A stretch of 64,000 nt of DNA from Petrolisthes cinctipes (Eukaryota > Arthropoda > Malacostraca > Decapoda > Porcellanidae), in assembly GCA_033782935.1 (NCBI GenBank), contig JAWQEG010000623.1:328001-392000 (forward strand), read 5' to 3'. The notes beneath the pieces were generated by a model. It saw only the letters and a list, made by a program, of their open reading frames with translations. It was not told the origin of the DNA and made no database searches. The translations under genes and the position numbers were made by a program. Below, in pieces: positions 24,840 to 39,385 of this stretch (position 1 is its first letter; every line of letters starts with the position of its first letter).

Positions 24840-27800
24840 TATCGAATTTTCGGGTGTTTTGAGTCTGAATTCTGGATATAAACGGGTACAGAAGATGAAT
24901 GAAAATATTGACTTTGGGAACCTAAAATATTGATTTTCAGCATGTTTTGGGTCTGTATTTTGAAAATACTCTAACCCGGAGTAGGCATGTACAGATCGTT
25001 TCTTGGACCCACAAATATCGAATTTTCGGGTGTTTTGAGCCTGAATTTGAGATGTAAACGGGTACAGAATATGCATGCACATATCGACTTTGGGCACCTA
25101 AAATATCGATTTTCAACATGTTTTGTTCCCATATTTTTAAAAAATTCTAGCACTGAGTAGGCATGTACAGATCGCTTCTGCGACCCAAAAATATCGAATT
25201 TTCGGGTGTTTTGAGCCTGAATTTGAGATATAAATGGGTACAGAAGATGCATGCACATATCGACTTTGGACACTTAAAATATCGATTTTTAACATGTTTT
25301 AAGCCTATATTTTGAAAACATTCTAACACGGAGTAGGCATGTACAGATCGCTTCTGGGACCCAAAAATATTGAATTTTCGGGTGTTTTGAGCCTGAATTT
25401 GAGATATAAACGGGTACAGAAGATGCATGCACATATCGACTTTGGGCACCCAAAATATCGATTTTTAGCATGTTTTGGGCCTATATTTTGAAAATATTCT
25501 AGCACTGAGTAGGCATGTATAGATCGCTTCTGGGACCCAAAAATATCGAATTTTCGGGTGTTTTGAGCCTGAATTTGAGATATAAACGGGTACAGAAGAT
25601 GCATGCACATATCGACTTTGGGCACCTAAAATATCGATTTTCAGTATGTTTTGGGCCCATATTTTGAAAAAAATCTAGCACTGAGTAGGCATGTATAGAT
25701 CGCTTCTGGGACCCAAAAATATTGAATTTTCGGGTGTTTTGAGCATGAATTTGAGATATAAACAGGTACAGAAGATGCATGCACATATCGACTTTGGACA
25801 CTTAAAATATCGATTTTGAGCATGTTTTGGGTCTGTATCTTGAAAATACTCTAACACGGAGTAGGCATGTACAGATCGCATCTGGGACCCAAAAATATTG
25901 AATTATCGGGTCTTTTGAGCCTGAATTTGAGATATAAACGGGTACTGAAGATACATGCACATATCGACTTTGGGCACCCAAAATATCGATTTTTAGCATG
26001 TTTTGGGACTATATTTTGAAAATATTCTAGCACTGAGTAGGCATGTACAGATCGCTTCTGGGACCCAAAAATAAAGAATTTTCGGTTTTTTTTTAGCATG
26101 AATTTGGGATATAAACGGATACAGAAGATGCATACACATATTGACTTTGGGCACCTAAAATATCAATTTTCAGCATGTTTTGGGCCTGTATTTTGAAAAT
26201 ACTGTAACACGGAGTAGGCATGTACAGATCGCTTTTGGGACCCAAAAATATCGAATTTTCGTGTGTTTTGAGCCTGAATTTGAGATATAAACGGGTACAG
26301 AAGATGCATGCACATATCGACTTTGGGAACCTAAAATATAGATTTTTAGCATGTTTTGGGCTCATATCTTGAAAATATTCAAGCACTGAGTAGGCATGTA
26401 CAGATTGCTTCTAGGACCCAAAAATATCGAATTTTCGGGTGTTTTGAGCCTGAATTTGGGAAATAAACGGACTTAGAAGATGCATACACATATTGACTTT
26501 GGGCACCTAAAATATCGATTTTCAGCATGTTTTGGGCCTGTATATTGAAAATACTGTAACACGGAGTAGGCATGTACAAATCGCTTCTGGGACCCAAAAG
26601 TATCGAATTTTCGGGTGCTTTGATCTTGAATTTGAGATATGAACGGGTACAGAAGATGCATGCACATATCGACTTTGGGCACCCAAAATATCGATTTTTA
26701 GCATGTTTTGGGCCTATATTTTGAAAATATTCTAGCACTGAATAGGCATGTACAGATCGCTTCTGGGACCCAAAAATATCGAATTTTCGGGTTTTTTTTA
26801 GCATGAATTTGGGATATAAACGGATACAGAAGATGCATACACATATTGACTTTGGGAACCTAAAATATCAATTTTCAGCATGTTTTGGGCCTGTATTTTG
26901 AAAATACTGTAACACGGAGTATTCGTGTACAGATCGCTTTTGGGACCCAAAAATATCGAATTTTCGTGTGTTTTGAGCCTGAATTTGAGATATAAACGGG
27001 TACAGAAGATGCATGCACATATCGACTTTGGGCACCTAAAATATCGATTTTTAGCATGTTTTGGGCTCATATCTTGAAAATATTCTAGCACTGAGTAGGC
27101 ATGTATAGTTCGCTTCTGGGACCCACAAATATCGAATTTTCGGGTGTTTTCAGCCTGAATTTGTGATATAAACGGGTACTGAAGATGCATGCACATATCG
27201 ACTTTGGGCACCCAAAATATCGATTTTTAGCATGTTTTGGGCCTATATTTTGAAAATATTCTAGCACTGAACAGGCATGTACAGATCGCTTCTGGGACCC
27301 AAAAATATCGAATTTTCGGGGTTTTTGAGCCTGAATTTGGGATATAAACGGATAAAGAAGATACATACACATATCGACTTTGGGCACCTAAAATATCGAT
27401 TTTCAGCATGTTTTGGTCCTGTATTTTGAAAATACTGTAACACGGAGTAGGCATGTACAGATCGCTTTTGGGACCCAAAAATTTCGAATTTTCGGGTGTT
27501 TTGAACATAATTTGGGATATAAACGGGTACAGAAGATGAATGCAAATATTGACTTTGGTCACCTAAAATATTGATTTTCAGCATGTTTTGGTCCTGTATT
27601 TTGAAAATACTCTAACACGGAGTAGGCATGTACAGATCTCTTCTGGAACCCAAAAATATCTAATTTTCGGGTGTTTTGAGCATGAATTTGAGATATAAAC
27701 GGGTACAGAAAATGCATGCACATATCGACTTTGGGCATCTAAAATATCGATTTTCAGTATGTTTTGGGCCCATATTTTGAAAAAAATCTAGCACTGAGTA

Positions 27801-30800
27801 GGCATGTACAGATCGCTTCTGGGACCCAAAAATATCGAATTTTCGGGTGTTTTGAGCCTGAATTTGGGAAACAAACGGGTACAGAAGATGCATACACATA
27901 TTGACTTTGGGCACCTAAAATATTGATTTTCAGCATGTTTTGGGCCTGTATATTGACAATACTCTAACACTGAGTAGGCATGTACAGATCGCTTTTGGGA
28001 CCCAAAAATATCGAATTTTCGGGTGTTTTGAGTCTGAATTCTGGATATAAACGGGTACAGAAGATGAATGAAAATATTGACTTTGGGAACCTAAAATATT
28101 GATTTTCAGCATGTTTTGGGTCTGTATTTTGAAAATACTCTAACCCGGAGTAGGCATGTACAGATCGCTTCTGGGACCCACAAATATCGAATTTTCGGGT
28201 GTTTTGAGCCTGAATTTGAGATGTAAACGGGTACAGAATATGCATGCACATATTGACTTTGGGCACCTAAAATATCGATTTTCAACATGTTTTGTTCCCA
28301 TATTTTTAAAAAATTCTAGCAATGAGTAGGCATGTACAGATCGCTTCTGCGACCCAAAAATATCGAATTTTCGGGTGTTTTGAGCCTGAATTTGAGATAT
28401 AAATGGGTACAGAAGATGCATGCACATATCGACTTTGGACACTTAAAATATCGATTTTTAGCATGTTTTAAGCCTATATTTTGAAAACATTCTAACACGG
28501 AGTAGGCATGTACAGATCGCTTCTGGGACCCAAAAATATTGAATTTTCGGGTGTTTTGAGCCTGAATTTGAGATATAAACGGGTACAGAAGATGCATGCA
28601 CATATCGACTTTGGGCACCCAAAATATCGATTTTTAGCATGTTTTGGGCCTATATTTTGAAAATATTCTAGCACTGAGTAGGCATGTATAGATCGCTTCT
28701 GGGACCCAAAAATATCGAATTTTCGGGTGTTTTGAGCCTGAATTTGAGATATAAACGGGTACAGAAGATGCATGCACATATCGACTTTGGGCACCTAAAA
28801 TATCGATTTTCAGTATGTTTTGGGCCCATATTTTGAAAAAAATCTAGCACTGAGTAGGCATGTACAGATCGCTTCTGGGACCCAAAAATATCGAATTTTC
28901 GGGTGTTTTGAGGTTGAATTTAGGAAACAAACGGGTACAGAAGATGCATACACTTATTGACTTTTGGCACCTTAAACATTGATTTTCAGCATGTTTTGGG
29001 CCTGTATTTTGAAAACACTCTAACACGGAGTAGGCATGTACAGATCGCTTTTGGGACCCAAAAATATCGAATTTTCGGGTGTTTTGAGCCTGAATTTGAG
29101 ATATAAACGGGTACAGAAGATGCATGCACATATCGACTTTGGGCACCTAAAATATCGATTTTCAGCATGTTTTAGGCTCATATTTTGAAAATATTCTAGC
29201 ACTGAGTAGGCATGTACAGATCGCTTCTGTCACCCAAAAATATCGAATTTTCGGGTGTTTAGAGCCTGAATTTGAGATATAAACGGGTACAGAAGATGCA
29301 TGCACATATCGACTTTGGGCACCTAAAATATTGATTTTCAGCATGTTTTGGGCCTGTATTTTGAAAATACTGTAACACGGAGTAGGCATGTACAGATCGC
29401 TTTTGGGACCCAAAAATATCGAATTTTCGTGTGTTTTGAGCCTGAATTTGAGATATAAACGGGTACAGAAGATGCATGCACATATCGACTTTGGGCACCT
29501 AAAATATCGATTTTTAACATGTTTTGGGCTCATATCTTGAAAATATTCTAGCACTGAGTAGGCATGTACAGATCGCTTCTGGAACCCAAAAATATTGAAT
29601 TTTATGGGTTTTTGAGCCTGAATTTGGGATATAAACGGATAAAGAAGATGCATACACATATTGACTTTGGGCACCTAAAATATCGATTTTCAGCATGTTT
29701 TGGGCCTGTATTTTGAAAATACTGTAACACGGAGTAGGCATGTACAGATCGCTTTTGGGACCCAAAAATATCGAATTTTCGGGTGTTTTGAGCCTGAATT
29801 TGAGATATAAACGGGTACAGAAGATGCATGCACATATCGACTTTGGGCACCTAAAATATCGATTTTCAGCATGTTTTGGGCCCATATTTTGAAAAAAATC
29901 TAGCACTGAGTAGGCATGTACGGATCGCTTCTGGGACCCAAAAATATCGAATTTTCGGGTGTTTTGAGCCTGAATTTTGGAAACAAACGGGTACAGAAGA
30001 TGCATACACATATTGACTTTGGGCACCTAAAATATTGATTTTCAGCATGTTTTGGGGCTGTATTTTAAAAATACTCTAACACGGAGTAGGCATGTACAGA
30101 TCTCTTCTGGAACCCAAGAATATCGAATTTTCGGGTGTTTTGAGCCTGAATTTGAGATATAAACGGGTACAGACGAGGCATGCACATATAGACTTTGGGC
30201 ACCTAAAATATCGATTTTCAGCATGTTTTGAGCCTGTATTTTGAAAATACTGTATAACGGAGTAGGCATGTACAGATCTCTTCTGGAACCCAAAAATATC
30301 GAATTTTCGGGTGTTTTGAGCTAAAAATTTGAGATATAAACGGGTACAGAAGATGCATGCACATATCGACTTTGGGCACCTAAAATATCGATTTTCAGCA
30401 TGTTTTGGGCCCATATTTTGAAAAAAATCTAGCACTGAGTAGGCATGTACAGATCGCTTCTAGGACCCACAAATATCGAATTTTCGGGTGTTTTGAGTCT
30501 GAATTTGGGATATAAACGGGTACAGAAGATGAATGCAAATATTGACTTTGAGTACCTAAAATATTGATTTTCAGCATGTTTTGGGCCTGTATTTTGAAAA
30601 TACTCTAACACGGAGTAGGCATGTACAGATCTCTTCTGGAACCCAAAAATATCGAATTTTCGGGTGTTTTGAGCTTAAATTTGAGATATAAACGGGTACA
30701 GAAAATGCATGCACATATCGACTTTGGGCATCTAAAATATCAATTTTCAGTATGTTTTGGTCCCATATATTGAAAAAAATCTAGCACTGAGTAGGCATGT

Positions 30801-32232
30801 ACAGATCGCTTCTGGGACCCACAAATATCGAATTTTCGGGTGTTTTGAGCCTGAATTTGAGATATAAACGGGTACTGAAGATGCATGCACATATCGACTT
30901 TGGGCACCCAAAATATCGATTTTTAGCATGTTTTTGGACTATATTTTGATAATATTCTAGCACTGAGTAGGCATGTACAGATCGCTTCTGGAACCCAAAA
31001 ATATCGAATTTTCGGGTGTTTTGAGCTTAAATTTGAGATATAAACGGGTACAGAAGATGCATGCACATATCGACTTTGACACTTAAAATATCGATTTTTA
31101 GCATGTTTTAAGCCTATATTTTGAAAAAATTCTAGCACTGAGTAGGCACGTACAGATCGCTTCTGGGTCCTAAATATATCGAATTTTCGGGTGTTTTGAG
31201 TCTGAATTTTGGATATAAACGGGTACAGAAGATGAATGCAAATATTGACTTTGGGCACCTAAAATATTGATTTTCAGCATGTTTTGGGCCTGTATTTTGA
31301 AAATGCTCTAACCCGGAGTAGGCATGTACAGATCGCTTCTGGGATCCACAAATATCGAATTTTAGGGTGTTTTGAGCCTGAATTTGAGATATAAACGGGT
31401 ACAGAATATGCATGCACATATCGACTTTGGGCACCTAAAATATTGATTTTCAGCATGTTTTGTTCCCATATTATTAAAAAATTCTAGCACTGAGTAGGCA
31501 TGTACAGATCGCTTCTGGGACCCAAAAATATCGAATTTTAGGGTGTTTTGAGCCTGAATTTGAGATATAAATGGGTACAGAAGATGCATGCACATATCGA
31601 CTTTGGACACTTAAAATATCGATTTTTAGCATGTTTTAAGCCTATATTTTGAAAACATTCTAACACGGAGTAGGCATGTACAGATCGCTTCTGGGACCCA
31701 AAAATATCGAATTTTCGGGTGTTTTGAGCCTGAATTTGAGATATAAACGGGTACTGAAGATGCATGCACATATCGACTTTGGGCACCCAAAATACCGATT
31801 TTTAGCATGTTTTGGGCCTATATTTTGAAAATATTCTAGCACTGAGTAGGCATGTACAGATCGCTTCTGGGACCCAAAAATATCGAATTTTTGTTTTTTT
31901 TTAGCATGAATTTGGGATATAAACGGATACAGAAGATGCATACACATATTGACTTTGGGCACCTAAAAAATCGATTTTCAGCATGTTTTGGGCCTGTATT
32001 TTGAAAATACTGTAACACGGAGTAGGCATGTACAGATCGCTTCTGGGACCCAAAAATATTGAATTTTCGGGTGTTTTGAGCCTGAATTTGAGATATAAAC
32101 GGGTACAGAAGATGCATGCACATATCGACTTTGGGCACCTAAAATATCGATTTTCAGCATGTTTTGGGCCCATAATTTGAAAAAAATCTAGCACTGAGTA
32201 GGCATGTACAGATCGCTTCTGGGACCCAAAAA
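24840..32232 (+). repeat. Large tandem duplication, copy 1 (about 7.4 kb, 42 monomers)
   Basis: This segment is followed directly by a near-identical copy. The offset is 7393 bp as far as about 29430 and 7217 bp beyond about 29600, the change being one extra monomer in copy 1. Rare variants shared with copy 2 include TTCAAGCACTGAG (26389), TGAACATAATTTGGG (near 27508), TGAGGTTGAATTTAGG (near 28909) and GACTTTGACACTTAAAATAT (near 31073). The left boundary is where the match to 32233 begins; upstream, ACCTAAATAT faces ACCCAAAAAT. Confidence 0.9.
29427..29602 (+). repeat. Monomer present in copy 1, absent from copy 2
   Basis: Copy 1 has one complete extra 176-bp unit here, running from a monomer with CGTGTGTTTTGAG to one with ATTTTATGGGTTTTTGAG. 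In copy 2 the upstream part joins straight onto the ATTTTATGGG monomer near 36819. The loss (or gain) is exactly in register. Ends are approximate because the flanks are alike. Confidence 0.8.
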
Positions 32233-35200
32233 TATCGAATTTTCGGGTGTTTTGAGTCTGAATTCTGGATATAAACGGGTACAGAAGATGAATGAAAATA
32301 TTGACTTTGGGAACCTAAAATATTGATTTTCAGCATGTTTTGGGTCTGTATTTTGAAAATACTCTAACCCGGAGTAGGCATGTACAGATCGTTTCTTGGA
32401 CCCACAAATATCGAATTTTCGGGTGTTTTGAGCCTGAATTTGAGATGTAAACGGGTACAGAATATGCATGCACATATCGACTTTGGGCACCTAAAATATC
32501 GATTTTCAACATGTTTTGTTCCCATATTTTTAAAAAATTCTAGCACTGAGTAGGCATGTACAGATCGCTTCTGCGACCCAAAAATATCGAATTTTCGGGT
32601 GTTTTGAGCCTGAATTTGAGATATAAATGGGTACAGAAGATGCATGCACATATCGACTTTGGACACTTAAAATATCGATTTTTAACATGTTTTAAGCCTA
32701 TATTTTGAAAACATTCTAACACGGAGTAGGCATGTACAGATCGCTTCTGGGACCCAAAAATATTGAATTTTCGGGTGTTTTGAGCCTGAATTTGAGATAT
32801 AAACGGGTACAGAAGATGCATGCACATATCGACTTTGGGCACCCAAAATATCGATTTTTAGCATGTTTTGGGCCTATATTTTGAAAATATTCTAGCACTG
32901 AGTAGGCATGTATAGATCGCTTCTGGGACCCAAAAATATCGAATTTTCGGGTGTTTTGAGCCTGAATTTGAGATATAAACGGGTACAGAAGATGCATGCA
33001 CATATCGACTTTGGGCACCTAAAATATCGATTTTCAGTATGTTTTGGGCCCATATTTTGAAAAAAATCTAGCACTGAGTAGGCATGTATAGATCGCTTCT
33101 GGGACCCAAAAATATTGAATTTTCGGGTGTTTTGAGCATGAATTTGAGATATAAACAGGTACAGAAGATGCATGCACATATCGACTTTGGACACTTAAAA
33201 TATCGATTTTGAGCATGTTTTGGGTCTGTATCTTGAAAATACTCTAACACGGAGTAGGCATGTACAGATCGCATCTGGGACCCAAAAATATTGAATTATC
33301 GGGTCTTTTGAGCCTGAATTTGAGATATAAACGGGTACTGAAGATACATGCACATATCGACTTTGGGCACCCAAAATATCGATTTTTAGCATGTTTTGGG
33401 ACTATATTTTGAAAATATTCTAGCACTGAGTAGGCATGTACAGATCGCTTCTGGGACCCAAAAATAAAGAATTTTCGGTTTTTTTTTAGCATGAATTTGG
33501 GATATAAACGGATACAGAAGATGCATACACATATTGACTTTGGGCACCTAAAATATCAATTTTCAGCATGTTTTGGGCCTGTATTTTGAAAATACTGTAA
33601 CACGGAGTAGGCATGTACAGATCGCTTTTGGGACCCAAAAATATCGAATTTTCGTGTGTTTTGAGCCTGAATTTGAGATATAAACGGGTACAGAAGATGC
33701 ATGCACATATCGACTTTGGGAACCTAAAATATAGATTTTTAGCATGTTTTGGGCTCATATCTTGAAAATATTCAAGCACTGAGTAGGCATGTACAGATTG
33801 CTTCTAGGACCCAAAAATATCGAATTTTCGGGTGTTTTGAGCCTGAATTTGGGAAATAAACGGACTTAGAAGATGCATACACATATTGACTTTGGGCACC
33901 TAAAATATCGATTTTCAGCATGTTTTGGGCCTGTATATTGAAAATACTGTAACACGGAGTAGGCATGTACAAATCGCTTCTGGGACCCAAAAGTATCGAA
34001 TTTTCGGGTGCTTTGATCCTGAATTTGAGATATGAACGGGTACAGAAGATGCATGCACATATCGACTTTGGGCACCCAAAATATCGATTTTTAGCATGTT
34101 TTGGGCCTATATTTTGAAAATATTCTAGCACTGAATAGGCATGTACAGATCGCTTCTGGGACCCAAAAATATCGAATTTTCGGGTTTTTTTTAGCATGAA
34201 TTTGGGATATAAACGGATACAGAAGATGCATACACATATTGACTTTGGGAACCTAAAATATCAATTTTCAGCATGTTTTGGGCCTGTATTTTGAAAATAC
34301 TGTAACACGGAGTATTCGTGTACAGATCGCTTTTGGGACCCAAAAATATCGAATTTTCGTGTGTTTTGAGCCTGAATTTGAGATATAAACGGGTACAGAA
34401 GATGCATGCACATATCGACTTTGGGCACCTAAAATATCGATTTTTAGCATGTTTTGGGCTCATATCTTGAAAATATTCTAGCACTGAGTAGGCATGTATA
34501 GTTCGCTTCTGGGACCCACAAATATCGAATTTTCGGGTGTTTTCAGCCTGAATTTGTGATATAAACGGGTACTGAAGATGCATGCACATATCGACTTTGG
34601 GCACCCAAAATATCGATTTTTAGCATGTTTTGGGCCTATATTTTGAAAATATTCTAGCACTGAACAGGCATGTACAGATCGCTTCTGGGACCCAAAAATA
34701 TCGAATTTTCGGGGTTTTTGAGCCTGAATTTGGGATATAAACGGATAAAGAAGATACATACACATATCGACTTTGGGCACCTAAAATATCGATTTTCAGC
34801 ATGTTTTGGTCCTGTATTTTGAAAATACTGTAACACGGAGTAGGCATGTACAGATCGCTTTTGGGACCCAAAAATTTCGAATTTTCGGGTGTTTTGAACA
34901 TAATTTGGGATATAAACGGGTACAGAAGATGAATGCAAATATTGACTTTGGTCACCTAAAATATTGATTTTCAGCATGTTTTGGTCCTGTATTTTGAAAA
35001 TACTCTAACACGGAGTAGGCATGTACAGATCTCTTCTGGAACCCAAAAATATCTAATTTTCGGGTGTTTTGAGCTTAAATTTGAGATATAAACGGGTACA
35101 GAAAATGCATGCACATATCGACTTTGGGCATCTAAAATATCGATTTTCAGTATGTTTTGGGCCCATATTTTGAAAAAAATCTAGCACTGAGTAGGCATGT

Positions 35201-38200
35201 ACAGATCGCTTCTGGGACCCAAAAATATCGAATTTTCGGGTGTTTTGAGCCTGAATTTGGGAAACAAACGGGTACAGAAGATGCATACACATATTGACTT
35301 TGGGCACCTAAAATATTGATTTTCAGCATGTTTTGGGCCTGTATATTGACAATACTCTAACACTGAGTAGGCATGTACAGATCGCTTTTGGGACCCAAAA
35401 ATATCGAATTTTCGGGTGTTTTGAGTCTGAATTCTGGATATAAACGGGTACAGAAGATGAATGAAAATATTGACTTTGGGAACCTAAAATATTGATTTTC
35501 AGCATGTTTTGGGTCTGTATTTTGAAAATACTCTAACCCGGAGTAGGCATGTACAGATCGCTTCTGGGACCCACAAATATCGAATTTTCGGGTGTTTTGA
35601 GCCTGAATTTGAGATGTAAACGGGTACAGAATATGCATGCACATATTGACTTTGGGCACCTAAAATATCGATTTTCAACATGTTTTGTTCCCATATTTTT
35701 AAAAAATTCTAGCAATGAGTAGGCATGTACAGATCGCTTCTGCGACCCAAAAATATCGAATTTTCGGGTGTTTTGAGCCTGAATTTGAGATATAAATGGG
35801 TACAGAAGATGCATGCACATATCGACTTTGGACACTTAAAATATCGATTTTTAGCATGTTTTAAGCCTATATTTTGAAAACATTCTAACACGGAGTAGGC
35901 ATGTACAGATCGCTTCTGGGACCCAAAAATATTGAATTTTCGGGTGTTTTGAGCCTGAATTTGAGATATAAACGGGTACAGAAGATGCATGCACATATCG
36001 ACTTTGGGCACCCAAAATATCGATTTTTAGCATGTTTTGGGCCTATATTTTGAAAATATTCTAGCACTGAGTAGGCATGTATAGATCGCTTCTGGGACCC
36101 AAAAATATCGAATTTTCGGGTGTTTTGAGCCTGAATTTGAGATATAAACGGGTACAGAAGATGCATGCACATATCGACTTTGGGCACCTAAAATATCGAT
36201 TTTCAGTATGTTTTGGGCCCATATTTTGAAAAAAATCTAGCACTGAGTAGGCATGTACAGATCGCTTCTGGGACCCAAAAATATCGAATTTTCGGGTGTT
36301 TTGAGGTTGAATTTAGGAAACAAACGGGTACAGAAGATGCATACACTTATTGACTTTTGGCACCTTAAACATTGATTTTCAGCATGTTTTGGGCCTGTAT
36401 TTTGAAAACACTCTAACACGGAGTAGGCATGTACAGATCGCTTTTGGGACCCAAAAATATCGAATTTTCGGGTGTTTTGAGCCTGAATTTGAGATATAAA
36501 CGGGTACAGAAGATGCATGCACATATCGACTTTGGGCACCTAAAATATCGATTTTCAGCATGTTTTAGGCTCATATTTTGAAAATATTCTAGCACTGAGT
36601 AGGCATGTACAGATCGCTTCTGTCACCCAAAAATATCGAATTTTCGGGTGTTTAGAGCCTGAATTTGAGATATAAACGGGTACAGAAGATGCATGCACAT
36701 ATCGACTTTGGGCACCTAAAATATTGATTTTCAGCATGTTTTGGGCCTGTATTTTGAAAATACTGTAACACGGAGTAGGCATGTACAGATCGCTTTTGGG
36801 ACCCAAAAATATCGAATTTTATGGGTTTTTGAGCCTGAATTTGGGATATAAACGGATAAAGAAGATGCATACACATATTGACTTTGGGCACCTAAAATAT
36901 CGATTTTCAGCATGTTTTGGGCCTGTATTTTGAAAATACTGTAACACGGAGTAGGCATGTACAGATCGCTTTTGGGACCCAAAAATATCGAATTTTCGGG
37001 TGTTTTGAGCCTGAATTTGAGATATAAACGGGTACAGAAGATGCATGCACATATCGACTTTGGGCACCTAAAATATCGATTTTCAGCATGTTTTGGGCCC
37101 ATATTTTGAAAAAAATCTAGCACTGAGTAGGCATGTACGGATCGCTTCTGGGACCCAAAAATATCGAATTTTCGGGTGTTTTGAGCCTGAATTTTGGAAA
37201 CAAACGGGTACAGAAGATGCATACACATATTGACTTTGGGCACCTAAAATATTGATTTTCAGCATGTTTTGGGGCTGTATTTTAAAAATACTCTAACACG
37301 GAGTAGGCATGTACAGATCTCTTCTGGAACCCAAGAATATCGAATTTTCGGGTGTTTTGAGCCTGAATTTGAGATATAAACGGGTACAGACGAGGCATGC
37401 ACATATAGACTTTGGGCACCTAAAATATCGATTTTCAGCATGTTTTGAGCCTGTATTTTGAAAATACTGTATAACGGAGTAGGCATGTACAGATCTCTTC
37501 TGGAACCCAAAAATATCGAATTTTCGGGTGTTTTGAGCTAAAAATTTGAGATATAAACGGGTACAGAAGATGCATGCACATATCGACTTTGGGCACCTAA
37601 AATATCGATTTTCAGCATGTTTTGGGCCCATATTTTGAAAAAAATCTAGCACTGAGTAGGCATGTACAGATCGCTTCTAGGACCCACAAATATCGAATTT
37701 TCGGGTGTTTTGAGTCTGAATTTGGGATATAAACGGGTACAGAAGATGAATGCAAATATTGACTTTGGGTACCTAAAATATTGATTTTCAGCATGTTTTG
37801 GGCCTGTATTTTGAAAATACTCTAACACGGAGTAGGCATGTACAGATCTCTTCTGGAACCCAAAAATATCGAATTTTCGGGTGTTTTGAGCTTAAATTTG
37901 AGATATAAACGGGTACAGAAAATGCATGCACATATCGACTTTGGGCATCTAAAATATCAATTTTCAGTATGTTTTGGTCCCATATATTGAAAAAAATCTA
38001 GCACTGAGTAGGCATGTACAGATCGCTTCTGGGACCCACAAATATCGAATTTTCGGGTGTTTTGAGCCTGAATTTGAGATATAAACGGGTACTGAAGATG
38101 CATGCACATATCGACTTTGGGCACCCAAAATATCGATTTTTAGCATGTTTTTGGACTATATTTTGAAAATATTCTAGCACTGAGTAGGCATGTACAGATC

Positions 38201-39385
38201 GCTTCTGGAACCCAAAAATATCGAATTTTCGGGTGTTTTGAGCTTAAATTTGAGATATAAACGGGTACAGAAGATGCATGCACATATCGACTTTGACACT
38301 TAAAATATCGATTTTTAGCATGTTTTAAGCCTATATTTTGAAAAAATTCTAGCACTGAGTAGGCACGTACAGATCGCTTCTGGGTCCTAAATATATCGAA
38401 TTTTCGGGTGTTTTGAGTCTGAATTTTGGATATAAACGGGTACAGAAGATGAATGCAAATATTGACTTTGGGCACCTAAAATATTGATTTTCAGCATGTT
38501 TTGGGCCTGTATTTTGAAAATGCTCTAACCCGGAGTAGGCATGTACAGATCGCTTCTGGGATCCACAAATATCGAATTTTAGGGTGTTTTGAGCCTGAAT
38601 TTGAGATATAAACGGGTACAGAATATGCATGCACATATCGACTTTGGGCACCTAAAATATTGATTTTCAGCATGTTTTGTTCCCATATTATTAAAAAATT
38701 CTAGCACTGAGTAGGCATGTACAGATCGCTTCTGGGACCCAAAAATATCGAATTTTAGGGTGTTTTGAGCCTGAATTTGAGATATAAATGGGTACAGAAG
38801 ATGCATGCACATATCGACTTTGGACACTTAAAATATCGATTTTTAGCATGTTTTAAGCCTATATTTTGAAAACATTCTAACACGGAGTAGGCATGTACAG
38901 ATCGCTTCTGGGACCCAAAAATATCGAATTTTCGGGTGTTTTGAGCCTGAATTTGAGATATAAACGGGTACTGAAGATGCATGCACATATCGACTTTGGG
39001 CACCCAAAATACCGATTTTTAGCATGTTTTGGGCCTATATTTTGAAAATATTCTAGCACTGAGTAGGCATGTACAGATCGCTTCTGGGACCCAAAAATAT
39101 CGAATTTTTGTTTTTTTTTAGCATGAATTTGGGATATAAACGGATACAGAAGATGCATACACATATTGACTTTGGGCACCTAAAAAATCGATTTTCAGCA
39201 TGTTTTGGGCCTGTATTTTGAAAATACTGTAACACGGAGTAGGCATGTACAGATCGCTTCTGGGACCCAAAAATATTGAATTTTCGGGTGTTTTGAGCCT
39301 GAATTTGAGATATAAACGGGTACAGAAGATGCATGCACATATCGACTTTGGGCACCTAAAATATCGATTTTCAGCATGTTTTGGG
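32233..39385 (+). repeat. Large tandem duplication, copy 2 (about 7.15 kb, 41 monomers)
   Basis: This matches 24840 to about 32168 with only a handful of differences seen by eye, such as GATCCTGAAT (34019) for GATCTTGAAT (26626), GAGCTTAAATTT (near 35070) for GAGCATGAATTT (near 27678), and GAAAATATT (near 38164) for GATAATATT (near 30948). It lacks one monomer relative to copy 1. Beyond 39385 the sequence changes to a different series, with GTTCCTATATTCTTAAAAAA at 39558. Confidence 0.9.

Noticed and set aside
29427..36820. 7.4-kb duplication as a segmental copy of unique DNA
   Set aside because: Both copies consist only of satellite monomers, so it is a higher-order satellite event and carries no gene.
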